A stretch of 64,000 nucleotides of DNA, taken from assembly GCA_951804985.1 (NCBI GenBank), contig OX638130.1:121471593-121535592 (forward strand). Reading direction: 5' to 3'. Made by a program: the position numbers and the translations under genes. Under the pieces are notes generated by a model that was not told where the DNA came from, ran no database searches, and worked only from the letters and a program-made list of their open reading frames with translations. Numbering within the stretch: the stretch's first letter is position 1; each line of letters begins with the position of its first letter. Origin of the DNA: Dryomyza anilis (Eukaryota; Arthropoda; Insecta; Diptera; Dryomyzidae). Positions 55,403 to 64,000 of the stretch are shown one piece after another.

Positions 55403-56009
55403 AATGTTATAAATCCGTTCGATGCAATGAGCGAATGTTTCAAGAGTTTTCAAATACGATTGACTGAGTTTAAATGAAGTGAATTTCGGTTTAATATTTG
55501 CCCATTTTTCATTTGTTATGGACTTTGCTTTATTGAGGTTTTTTTAATTTTATTCGTCAAAGATTATTTCATTATAAAATACTCTTTTCTTTATTTATTT
55601 TTGGGTAGTATTTAATTTTTGTTGTGTTTATTTCAATTATTAAAACGTATTTTTATTTACTTGGGGAATATTTTTAAAATCCAGTCGACCGACCAACTAG
55701 TGCTGTCAACACTTTGCAATCGCATTTTTGACTCAAAAGCATTAGTGTGGGTTTTTGTTCGAATGCTCTCTGCCATATTCACATCAAGTTTATCTTGTGG
55801 TCAACCAACTACATCAGCAGCCTGCATCTGTTGCATTCAGCAATATGCAAAATTCAGGCATATTTTAGCAAAATATATGGCATAGTTAAATCTGTGATTA
55901 AAAGGTACCATGAACACTTGCAAATAATCCGACAATTGTTACAGCTATTTTCGGTATTTTTGGTAAAATTTTAGTTCTACTGTAAATTGTTTATTTTCAA
56001 TTTATTAGA

Positions 56010-57660
56010 ATAAATTTTAATGTTAATGAAAAATTGAATTTTTAGTGAATAGTTTTATTTCTTAATGAAAAAATTGAGTTTCTAATGAAAATTAGCATTT
56101 TAGTGATAAATTAATATTTTAGAGAAAAATTGAATTTTTAGTGATAAATTGAATATTTAGTGAATAATTGAATTTTTAGTGAAAAATTGCATTTTTAGTG
56201 AAAGTTTGATTTTTTTAGTGATAAATTGAATATTTAGTAAAAAATTGAATTTTTAGTGAAAAATTGAAATTTTACTGCAAAATTGAATTTTATTGAAAAA
56301 TTGAATTCTTAGTGAAAAATTGATTTTTTTAGTTAAAAATTGAATTTTTAGTGAAAAATTGAATTTTTGGGGAAAAATTGAATTTTTAGTGAAAAATTGA
56401 ATTTTTAGTGAAAAATTGAATTTTTAGTGAAAAATTGAATTTTTAGTGAAAAATTGAATTTTTAGTGAAAAATTGAATTTTTAGTGAAAAATTGAATTTT
56501 TAGTGAAAAATTGAATTTTTAGTGAAAAATTGAATTTTTAGTGAAAAATTGAATTTTTAGTGAAAAATTGAATTTTTAGTGAAAAATTGAATTTTTAGTG
56601 AAAAATTGAATTTTTAGTGAAAAATTGAATTTTTAGTGAAAAATTGAATTTTTAGTGATAAATTGAATTTTTAGTGAAAAATTGAATTTTTAGTGAAAAT
56701 TTGAATTTTTTTTAGTGAAAAATTGAATTTTTATTGAAAATTTTTAATGAAAAATGGAGTTTTTTTAGTTAAAAATTGATTTTTTTAGTGAAAATTGAAT
56801 TTTTAGTGAAAAATTGAATTTTTAGTGATAAATTGAATTTTTAGTGATAAATTGAATTTTTAGTGAAAAATTGAATTTTTAGTGAAAAATTGAATTTTTA
56901 GTGAAAAATTGAATTTTTAGTGAAAATTTGAATTTTTAGTGAAAAATTTAATTCTTAGTGAAAAATTGAATTTTTATTGAAAAATTGAATTTATATTGAA
57001 AAATTGAATTTTTATTGAAAATTTGAATTTTTAATGAAAAATGGATTTTTTTTTTAGTTAAAAATTGATTTTTTTAGTGAAAAATTGAATTTTTAGTGAA
57101 AAATTGAATTTTTAGTGATAAATTGAATTTTTAGTGATAAATTGAATTTTTAGTGAAAAATTGAATTTTTAGTGAAAATTTGAATTTTTAGTGAAAAATT
57201 GAATTTTTAGTGAAAAATTGAATTTTTAGTGAAAAATTGAATTTTTAGTGAAAGATTGAATTTTTAGTGAAAAATTGTATTTTTAGTGAAAAATTGAATT
57301 TTTAGTGAAAAATTGAATTTTTAGTGAAAAATTGAATTTTTAGTGAAAAATTGAATTTTTAGTGAAAAGTTGAATTTTGAGTGAAGAGTTGAATTTTAAG
57401 TGAAATTTTGAATTTTTTAGTGAAAAATTAAATTTTTAGTGAAAATTTGAATGTTTAGTAAAAATTTGAATTTTTAGAGAAAATTTGAATTTTTTTAGTG
57501 AAATATTGAATTTCAAGTGAAAAATTGAGTTTTTAGTGAAAAATTGAATATTTTGGAAAAATTTTGCATTTTGAGTCAAAATTTGAATTTTTAGGGAACA
57601 TTTGAATCTATAGTGAAAATTGATTTGATAGTGAAAATTTAGTGAAAATTTGAAGACATA
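56010..57660 (+). repeat. Minisatellite array A, plus orientation, without a visible partner
   Basis: About 85 units of GAATTTTTAGTGAAAAATT. The block at 56380-56660 is nearly perfect (about 15 consecutive identical units), the most homogeneous stretch of this family in the window. A variant series (ATGGAGTTTTTTTAG, TTGATTTTTTTAG, GATAAATTG twice) occurs from 56751 and again from 57037, about 15 units apart. The right end decays from 57370. Confidence 0.96.
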
Positions 57661-58869
57661 AAATATGTTCTGGTATTTCCGTTAATTTTTAACTCAAAGT
57701 TGTGGCCTTCGCACCTACTACAGTTTGGCGCAAAACTTCGTTTATCACTTGGCCTGGCAGACAATAAACGCTAATAGGGCTAATAACAAAAACAACAACA
57801 TCAACAACAATTATGCATAAAACAGTCAAGTGCTAAAAGTGAACAACTCGCATTTAGTTAAACAGATAGATAACCGATGGACTGGCCCGATAGACGAACG
57901 AACCCACAGACATTAACTCATTTGGCAATAAATCCATTAAACGTCCGTCTATCCGTTCGAATGTCCGTCCAGCACGTCTAACATAATGGAAAAGTGTTTT
58001 TTTTTTTTGCAAAAATTTGCCTCCGCCACGTTAACTCTACAGCTTGAGTCAAATTTGTGGCCACATTCGCTTCGAAGTCTGTTGTTCTCGAAATTGCGCA
58101 AAGTTGTTTGGCTCGTAACTGCAACGCGAAATTTGTGAGTTTTTGTTGCGCGCCTCCCGATCTCGATAACGATGTAAAATATCTGCCAACTAGAAGCAGG
58201 AGAATCGCGTCAAATCGCGGTCGAAATGGCTGGCAAAGTCTAAAGTTGCTTCGTGGTTTTGTTTGTTGGATTTCCAGCACTCATCAGAGTCATCGAATGC
58301 ATGTGGATAAAGGTTTATGTTTAATAAGTTAATAAATCTCACACATGGACTCCTCGCGGGGTTTTCGCTGTTTGCTGTTCGTAAACATCAGCGGACGATA
58401 GTTGAGTCGAGTTGAGTTTGGAAATTCTAAACGACTTGGTGATGGCGGCATAGAAATCGGAAACGGGGCACACTGTAAATTTGAAATTGTTGTCGTGTCG
58501 TAAAAATTTTGAAATTTGCGTATATTTTTTTTATATTCCGATACGGATTGAGTATGAAATTCTCAGAATCAAATTCAGAAAACAATATTCATCTATACAA
58601 AATTCTCCCTTATATATCGGTTCATGTACATTAGACTGCCAATCGAATTTCATGATTTCAAAAATGCTATATTGAATGACAAAATCTATGTGGAGAATTC
58701 TCATCGAAATCCGAATATGAGAAATAGACCCGCCGGACTCTCAAAGTTCGCGTTTTGATACTCAAATCGACAATTTTAAAATTTAATGCAAATAACTTCT
58801 CTAAAACATCATAAACTAAAAAAGTAGGTAATAATTAAAGTGATAGTTGATGCGAGATAATTTTCCCAT
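57661..58869. other. GC-richer interval, possible leader or promoter region
   Basis: 57690-58480 is GC-rich for this window. Over 57978-58332 both strands are open for about 90-100 codons, but neither has an ATG near its 5' end. A GTGAGT donor-like site lies at 58135 on +. Degenerate GTTGAGTCGA repeats occur near 58401-58420. This could be a 5' leader exon of an unknown gene. Nothing decides strand or frame. Confidence 0.4.
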
Positions 58870-59211
58870 ATTAGGGGAACCTGGGTAAAGTGGGAAATAG
58901 AAAAATGTGGGAAATTGCAATTTTTTTAAATGCTATTGTATTTTTAAACAAAAAAATATTGTCACGTGTTACTTAATGTGGCATTCACTTTTTCATGCAC
59001 AATTTTAATCAACTTTGTACTTCATTATTGGTTTTCGAGAATAAGGAAAAAACTGTATTGAAAAAGTTTTCTAAAGTGGTGGTGTGTGCTTTCAAAAGAT
59101 GTGAAACATTGTGGATGTTTGCAATTAATTAAGTAGATTTAAAATTAACGTATATTGCATCTCTACAAAATGGTTTTGCGAACAATTTAACATAGCTTAA
59201 ATGGTACTTAG

Positions 59212-59689
59212 TAGGGATGTGCCAAATAAATCGAAGTTTTATACACTATCGATATATTGCTTCGATACATCGATGTTTTCCGATGCAATATAAGCCTCAG
59301 AATCTTTTCGATACATCGATGTATTTTTTCGATACATCGAATCACTATTACCTTCATATAAGACAGAAACTAGCTAAATTTAATTATTTATTTAAAATTA
59401 AACACTTTAAATAGCCATTTGTTTCATACATGGTTTTCGTGTTTTTCACAAAATGACATATTTTGTATAATAAGAAAATGTTTCAAGTCCAACACTTATT
59501 TATTTTATTCTTTCTATTCTTTGACATATAAAATCTTGATCAAAATTTAAATTATTTACCAAATAATTTTTCATTCGATACATTGAAAACATCGATGTTT
59601 TTGTTCGATATATCGGAAAACATCGGTGTAACGAGTCGATTTATTATATCGACCAAAACATCGATACTTTTTTCAGATGGACATCCTTA
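59212..59689. mobile_element. hAT-type MITE with CGATA-rich subterminal repeats
   Basis: A 478-bp element with short inverted ends (TAGGGATGT at left, complement of TAAGGATGT at right). It is flanked by 8-mers GTACTTAG (59204-59211) and GTACTAAG (59690-59697), one mismatch, both fitting the hAT target pattern nTnnnnAn. Both ends hold repeated TCGATACATCGATG motifs. CGATA occurs about seven times on the + strand and TATCG about three. The 65-codon frame inside is not a gene. No transposase, so non-autonomous. Confidence 0.88.
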
Positions 59690-59804
59690 GTACTAAGTCA
59701 AGTAGATATTGCGATATTGGTTAAGGTAATGGGGGAACCATTCTTTTTTTGCGAAAGTACGAAATGTTATTTAAGCAATTCTATATGAGAACGAGTAACT
59801 GCAC

Positions 59805-60445
59805 AATTTTTATACCCTTCACTAAGAGTGAAAGGGTATATTCAGTTTGGTACGCCGTTTGTAACACCCAGAAGGAAAAGTATATGGAAAGTATATATGG
59901 AAAAGTATATATATTCTTGATCAGCATGACCTCCTGAGTCGATTTAGCGATGTCCGTCTGCCCGTCTGTCTGTCTGTCTGTCTGTCCGTCTGTTGAAATC
60001 CCTACTACTTTTAAAATTGAAGAGCTAGATAAATGAAAGTTATAACTTAGATTACTAATATACCTACGCTGTATGTGCGAGATCGGTCCATTGTGACCTA
60101 TGATCCGACCACTTATGCTCAAATACCTCATATAAAATGTACATATAAAGATCAATTTTTATGTATACGTGCTTAGGTAAACTTTTTTGGTCAAATATAT
60201 ATTGATATCATGCTCAAATACATTATAATAATGTTTTCCGGCAAAAAGACTTGTGGTTCACAAAAAAAAAAAAAATCGAAATTCGGTACACCTACCCATT
60301 TGTAAATATGGGTATCAAATGAATGGAAATTCTTCAGCGATTGAATGTTTGTAGTTATTTTCAGGATTCGTATACCCCGGTGACCTATATATCACTTTGA
60401 ATGGTAACCACACATATGTGTAGGGTATTTATAGTCGGCTTAGAC
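59805..60445 (+). mobile_element. Mini-me-like element
   Basis: Begins TATACCCTTCACTAAGAGTG, then 'aaagtatatatattcttgat' + 'cagcatgacctcc', 'gagtcgatttagcgatgtcc' and a GTCT/GTCC tract (59955-59992). It ends in 'gtgtagggtatttatagtcg' + 'gcttagaccgac'. The (TA)-core-(GTCY) order is that of fly mini-me elements. It differs from the 11 kb and 28 kb copies outside the core, so it belongs to another subfamily. Confidence 0.8.
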
Positions 60446-60639
60446 CGACTATTATTTTGATAATCCTAACTATCATAATTACACCTACTTCAAAATTTCC
60501 CATGTGATCTAACCTTCCCAACTGGTTTAATGTTAATAATATAATTTATAAAAGATTTTGTGAATTTAAGGATATGGTGTGATTTTAGTAATAGAAAGAA
60601 CATTTTTATTATTAATTTTCGATAGTCTAATAGAGTTTG

Positions 60640-61145
60640 TTTGGTGGATTCTACTATAAATTCCTAATTTTAGGTAAATTTTGTGAAGAAGTTTTTTGTT
60701 TTTGTGTTTTGCTTTTATGTTTTTGTTTTTGTGTAGTATGTTTTGCTTTAGTTTTTGTGTTTTTCCTTTTCTTTTGTTTTATGTTTTTGCTCTTGTGTTC
60801 TGCTATTGTTTTTGTTTTTACCTTTGTTTTTGTGTCTTTACTTTTGTTTTTGCTTTTTTTTGTTTAATGTTTTTGCTCTTGTGTTTTTGCTTTTGTTTTT
60901 ACTTTTGCCTTTGTATTTGTATTTGTATTTGTGTTTTGCTTTTGTGTTTTGTTTTGTATTTTTGCTTGCTTTTGTTTTTGTATTTTTGTTTTTGGTTTTT
61001 TTTTTGTGTTTTTGCTTTTATGTTTTGATTTTGTGTTTTTGTTTTTGTTTATGTGTCTTTATTTTCGTTTTGTTTTTATTTGGCTTTTGTTTTTGAGTGA
61101 GTGTTTTTGCTTTTGTAATTTTTTTTTGTATTTGAGTTTTTTGTT
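60640..61145. repeat. T-rich cryptic repeat (TTTTTGTGTTTTTGCTTT)
   Basis: Half a kilobase of TTTTTGTTTTTG, TTTTGCTTTTG and TTTGTATTTG variants without a fixed period. All three + frames stay open and read as Phe/Leu/Cys/Val-rich peptides up to 113 codons. These are composition artefacts. Confidence 0.9.
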
Positions 61146-61169
61146 TCAACTTCTTTTCTGGTGTAAGTG

Positions 61170-61392
61170 CCGAGTTATATCATTTTGAAAGTTTAGGTTG
61201 TATGGGAAGTGCCACGCCCCTTTGTCCAATTCCGCCCATATATAGCCTATGTCACCGTCCGGACTCCATAGTATCTTCGTGCAAAATTTCCAATCGGTGT
61301 CAGATCGGTTCAGCGGTTTACACGTGATGCTGGAACAAACAGACAGACTGACAGACACACAGACAGACGGACCAAGAGTTTTATATATATAG
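61170..61392 (+). mobile_element. 3' end of a retroelement with GACA proto-microsatellite
   Basis: The order 'ggttgtatgggaagtgccac' + 'gcccctttgtcc', 'cagatcggttcagcggttta', 'gtgatgctggaacaaacaga', then (CAGA)n and 'atatatatag' matches the 3' tails typical of insect non-LTR elements and mini-me relatives. There is no upstream coding sequence, so this is a 5'-truncated copy. Confidence 0.6.
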
Positions 61393-61800
61393 ATATTTAT
61401 GAATATTCACTATTTTTTCCTTCACATTCTTTTATTTTTTACTTTACCATAATTTTTTTGTTCATTACAATTTTTTTTAATATTTTAAATGTATTTATAT
61501 TGTTTATGTTATAAATAAAAAAGAAATTAAACAGAAATATAAAATATTTACCTGTTTGTAAAATTTTTAACATTTCCCACTTTACCCCAGGAGTTTTTGA
61601 AAGGTCCGAAAATGAGCTGTTTTATAAAAAGTGTCAAAAATCAATTGAAAGTCATATAAATAGTATTCTGTTAATGTAAACAGTTAAATCACGGAATACT
61701 CTATATAATATACCCCTCAAAATAAATGAAAAAATACTTAAATGTATTTTCTAAAACAGCTCAAAATGTTTCCCACTTTAACACAGTATCACCTACCTAT

Positions 61801-62713
61801 CATAGTATATTATAGTACCATGCGTATTTCATAAACTTCACAAGTATTATTTTAATGATAAATAGAATGATGATTTATTTTAAGATGGCTCCATTTTTGT
61901 GTATTATTCTACCCAATAACCGTGAATGGGTTAATTAACAGTTTCATTAATTATAATTTCTAAAAACCAAATTTTCTTTCAGTGTTGCCACACATAATTC
62001 TTCGTTTTTTTCACACTTGATTAAAATTCCATCCGATACGCACAACAATCAGTTTCGGATAGTTAGCGTATCCCAGCAGGTAAACTGACACTTTATCATT
62101 TTGCAGCGGCGCAAAGCCAACAACAGCGTTACCGACACCGTTCTAAGCTCCCCAAGTTATGCATAAAACATCGCTATATTTTTTTTTTGTTTTGCGTTAC
62201 GTTGCGTTCATCCACACACAGAGGGGCTACACAGGTTGGCAACACTGGTCGGTGCCCGTATGGCGTAACACTTGCTTCCGCCATGAGTTGCGAGTGTCTT
62301 GCCCAGTGTTGCTCATTTTTCAGTTCGATTCCGTAGCACTATGTAGTATAACTCGATGTATTTTTTTTTTGCAAATTGAGTTTTTCGTGTTGTCTTCCTG
62401 CCGTGCGTGCGTGTTAACAAGCAATTAAATCCAAATTACATTTAGTTACCTTTTGCTGCCCCTGTTTTTATGGCTTTTGGGCAACTTTTTAACGAAAGCA
62501 GCAGGCGCTGCGGCAGCCTGTGACCCTTTTTGCTCTTTTTTTTCTTTTGGTTGGTTGGCGAAAAACTGTGAAAAAGTGAAAAAGTTTAAGTGAATGCGCA
62601 CCACGTGGTAATTAGAGATAATTGTTAATTGCTGCCGAATAAAGATTTATGTTTAACATTTTCAAGATTTCCGGCAGTGATAATAATTAACGAGTTTTCG
62701 ATTGCGCGCAGTT
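61801..62713 (+). promoter_or_regulatory. Probable 5' region of the 62.7 kb candidate exon
   Basis: GC-mixed DNA with fly-leader-like composition close to the exon ('gtgaaaaagtgaaaaagttt', 62568-62587). Two initiator-like TCAGTT sites lie at about 62049 and 62320, neither with a well-placed DPE or TATA box. A donor-like CAG|GTAAAC occurs at about 62079 and an acceptor-like GCGCGCAG just before the exon. An ATG frame of 89 codons (62159-62428, MHKTSLYFFFVLRYVAFIHT...) overlaps T runs and is more likely an upstream ORF or chance. Promoter position is not established. Confidence 0.3.
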
Positions 62714-62791
62714 ATGGAGACAATCGAGTCAATCGACGAGGTGCAGTCAGGCGAATGCGTGCGCGGTTTTCGATTTAAGATACAACGAAAG
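62714..62791 (+). CDS. Candidate first coding exon, 26 codons, product unknown
   Basis: ATG followed by host-like codons (GAG ACA ATC GAG TCA ATC GAC GAG GTG CAG). The reading is METIESIDEVQSGECVRGFR then FKIQRK, an acidic N-terminus turning basic. It reaches a good donor, CGAAAG|GTAATA, in phase 0. Beyond the donor the frame meets a stop after about 24 codons of AT-rich DNA, as expected for an intron. An acceptor-like GCGCGCAG ends two bases before the ATG, so it could also be an internal exon. In the alternative phase the block is also open but less protein-like. I do not recognise the gene. Confidence 0.5.
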
Positions 62792-63640
62792 GTAATAAAA
62801 ACTTTTAGTTTTTTTTTTGGAATATTAAAAATAACTTATTTTGTACTTAACTCAGGTATATTGTAGTTGATAGATGGCATGACCTGCGCGAATTGAAGAA
62901 ACTATCTATTTTAATAGCTTCCTTAGAGAACGGTCTGAAGTATTAACAGTTAAGAAGGTTAGGTCGCATGGATAGTTTTAAAGTAGTGACATTTTAATTA
63001 AAAATTTCGGAAGTTAAAGTTCTAAGTCGTCTATTAATACCCTACAGAGGGAAAAATCGCCCAAAGAAAAATGGCAAAAAAAAAGGAAAATGAAAAATGT
63101 CCTAAAAGAAAATTGGCCCAAAAATGAATATAAAAAGAAACACAAAAACTAAAAACAAAATATGGCCCAAAAAAATTACCAAAAAAAAATAATGAAAAAA
63201 AAATTAAAAAAATCTTGACCAAAAACAAGAAAATTCAACCCAAAGAAAACTTTAAAATTATCTGAAATTAGTATTCGTGTTCAACTGAATTCAATTCATT
63301 TATTAAATAAAAGTTGGAACGTACCCTAAGAGCAGTTTAACAGCATGGACAATAATATAAATTGAATCTGGCAGTGAAAAATGCAGCCTGCAATTTGAGA
63401 ATTCATTTATTGCAATATTTTAAAAGCTTACAAGGCAATAAATAATGCAGTATGGGTCGGTAAAACCAAACATAAAATGCATTTTTATGTGTTTGTCTGA
63501 CTATTGAAATATTTGTCTTCTTCAAAATCCTCTTCCGCAATATAAGAGAACAATGAGCTCCTATGAGTTTAAAGTGATGTGACATATTCCCATATGGAAT
63601 TACTTAATTTTTAAAATTAAAAAATCGCACTATTTTTGTA
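62792..63640. other. Probable intron start, AT-rich
   Basis: Follows the donor at 62791/62792. From 63050 to 63240 an A-rich cryptic repeat (GCCCAAAAA, GGCAAAAAA variants) produces a spurious Phe-rich minus-strand frame. No next exon is visible. Confidence 0.45.
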
Positions 63641-63785
63641 TACAGAAAAAAAAATCATCAATATGATGAATTTATTCATAAATATTATGAACTACCAGAT
63701 TCATCATATTTATACCATCGTTCATTAAATGACATATTGATGAATGCATCCATTATATATATGAACTCATTCATACTATCGATGT
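63641..63785. mobile_element. ATTCAT-rich MITE, third copy, split by a SINE
   Basis: Starts TACAGAAAAAAAAATCATCA and follows the reverse complement of the 45.4-45.64 kb end ('catcaatatgatgaattta', 'aactaccagattc', 'gacatattgatgaatgcat') as far as 'tcatactatcga', where the SINE begins. The rest of the MITE, if present, lies past the window edge. Confidence 0.75.
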
Positions 63786-64000
63786 AGCCGCGGTAGCTCA
63801 GTGGTTAGTGCGTTGGACTGCGAGCCGAAAGGTTCCCGGTTCAAGCCTGGACTGGGGCTAACAACATCTTTTCATAGTAACATTTTTCTATACCGCGCTA
63901 CCTCTCGGCAGTAAATGGCAAACATACGAGAGTAAAACTTTGCCTATGACAAGCTCTCACCCGCCGTTAGGATTCGGCACTAAACTGTAGGTCCCACCAC
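63786..64000 (+). mobile_element. tRNA-derived SINE, 5' part, running off the window
   Basis: Begins AGCCGCGGTAGCTCAGTGG with a perfect pol III A box (TAGCTCAGTGG, 63794-63804) and B box (GGTTCAAGCC, 63838-63847), then the same body as the 29.4 kb and 12.0 kb copies. The A box is better preserved here than in the 29.4 kb copy. The tRNA-like 5' end might be reported as a tRNA by a scanner, but the SINE body follows without a break. Confidence 0.9.

Larger units (their letters stand above)
53416..56009. other. Unique interval with weak open frames and hairpins
   Basis: From 54900 to 55130 the DNA is GC-rich. A + frame there is Glu-rich (EQEEDEEEDVEKLL) from GAAGAA simple DNA, and the minus strand is Ser/Leu-rich. 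Neither starts at ATG. Two adjacent hairpins lie at 55348-55365 and 55370-55402. A + frame at 55619-55885 lacks an early ATG. No gene is called apart from the doubtful frame at 54111. Confidence 0.45.
58870..61800. other. Composite region bounded by GGGTAAAGTGGG-type sequences
   Basis: The left edge 'ggggaacctgggtaaagtgg' (58874) is mirrored by 'cccactttaccccagg' (61575-61590) and by 'cccactttaacacag' (61769-61783). Between them lie a hAT MITE, a mini-me-like element, a T-rich tract and a LINE/SINE-like 3' end, each listed separately. It may be one old element with later insertions or several neighbours. Confidence 0.4.

Noticed and set aside
57978..58332. Antisense pair of ~90-100-codon frames
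   Set aside because: Neither has an ATG near its 5' end. Both follow from a GC-rich block that may be a leader or promoter.
60637..61188. Overlapping Phe/Leu/Cys/Val-rich frames up to 113 codons
   Set aside because: Produced by T-rich cryptic repeat in which all + frames lack stops.
63786..63861. A tRNA gene
   Set aside because: Pol III boxes are present but the sequence runs directly into the SINE body shared by two other copies, and the anticodon arm does not pair well.

Overview
The window is eukaryotic, AT-rich and almost entirely non-coding. It contains no bacterial-style genes, operons or RNA genes. It most likely comes from a higher fly (Brachycera, Schizophora, probably a calyptrate or a relative). 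The evidence is mini-me-type repeats with (TA)n and (GTCY)n tracts, a DD37E Tc1/mariner relative, a hAT MITE with 8-bp target duplications, CAA/CAG-type cryptic triplet repeats, fly-like start contexts (CAAAATG) and GT/AG splice signals. I cannot name the species or any host gene.

Layout. 0-9.8 kb: a direct repeat (1-663 and 8109-8600) encloses two 19-bp minisatellite arrays in opposite orientation (2.1-3.35 and 5.94-6.88 kb), with a tandem triplication between them. 9.8-12.2 kb: a nest of mobile elements, including a palindrome-rich family here called P, a mini-me-like element inside it and a truncated SINE. 13.3-15.4 kb: two arrays of a self-complementary 22-bp unit. 16.3-20 kb: a second inverted pair of 19-bp arrays. 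21.4-22.5 kb: a GC-rich island (possible exon), then a perfect array of about 122 GGTAAA hexamers. 24.1-26 kb: another 19-bp array. 26.2 kb: a candidate signal-peptide exon. 27-34 kb: MITE, mini-me, a full-length tRNA-derived SINE with perfect target duplication, GGTTTCGG clusters, second P copy. 36.6-41.8 kb: third inverted pair of 19-bp arrays around an island with several open frames. 42.0-42.6 kb: the best non-repeat open frames. 44.3-51.3 kb: MITEs, third P copy with both ends, and a foldback element with 9-bp target duplications. 52.1-53.4 kb: a complete but dead DD37E transposon. 56.0-57.7 kb: a further 19-bp array. 58.9-61.8 kb: nested hAT MITE, mini-me and a T-rich tract. 62.0-62.8 kb: a probable 5' region and coding exon on the + strand. 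The right edge is a MITE split by a SINE.

The simplest reading is large introns or intergenic DNA with a few short exons, mostly on the + strand. Exon calls rest only on open frame, start context, codon look and splice consensus, so they are tentative. The most unusual structure is the repeated arrangement of related 19-bp arrays in opposite orientation on either side of GC-richer islands. It resembles the arms of Foldback transposons, or introns able to form kilobase-long hairpins. Three or more copies of the P family and the 9-bp-duplication foldback element are further candidates for undescribed elements.
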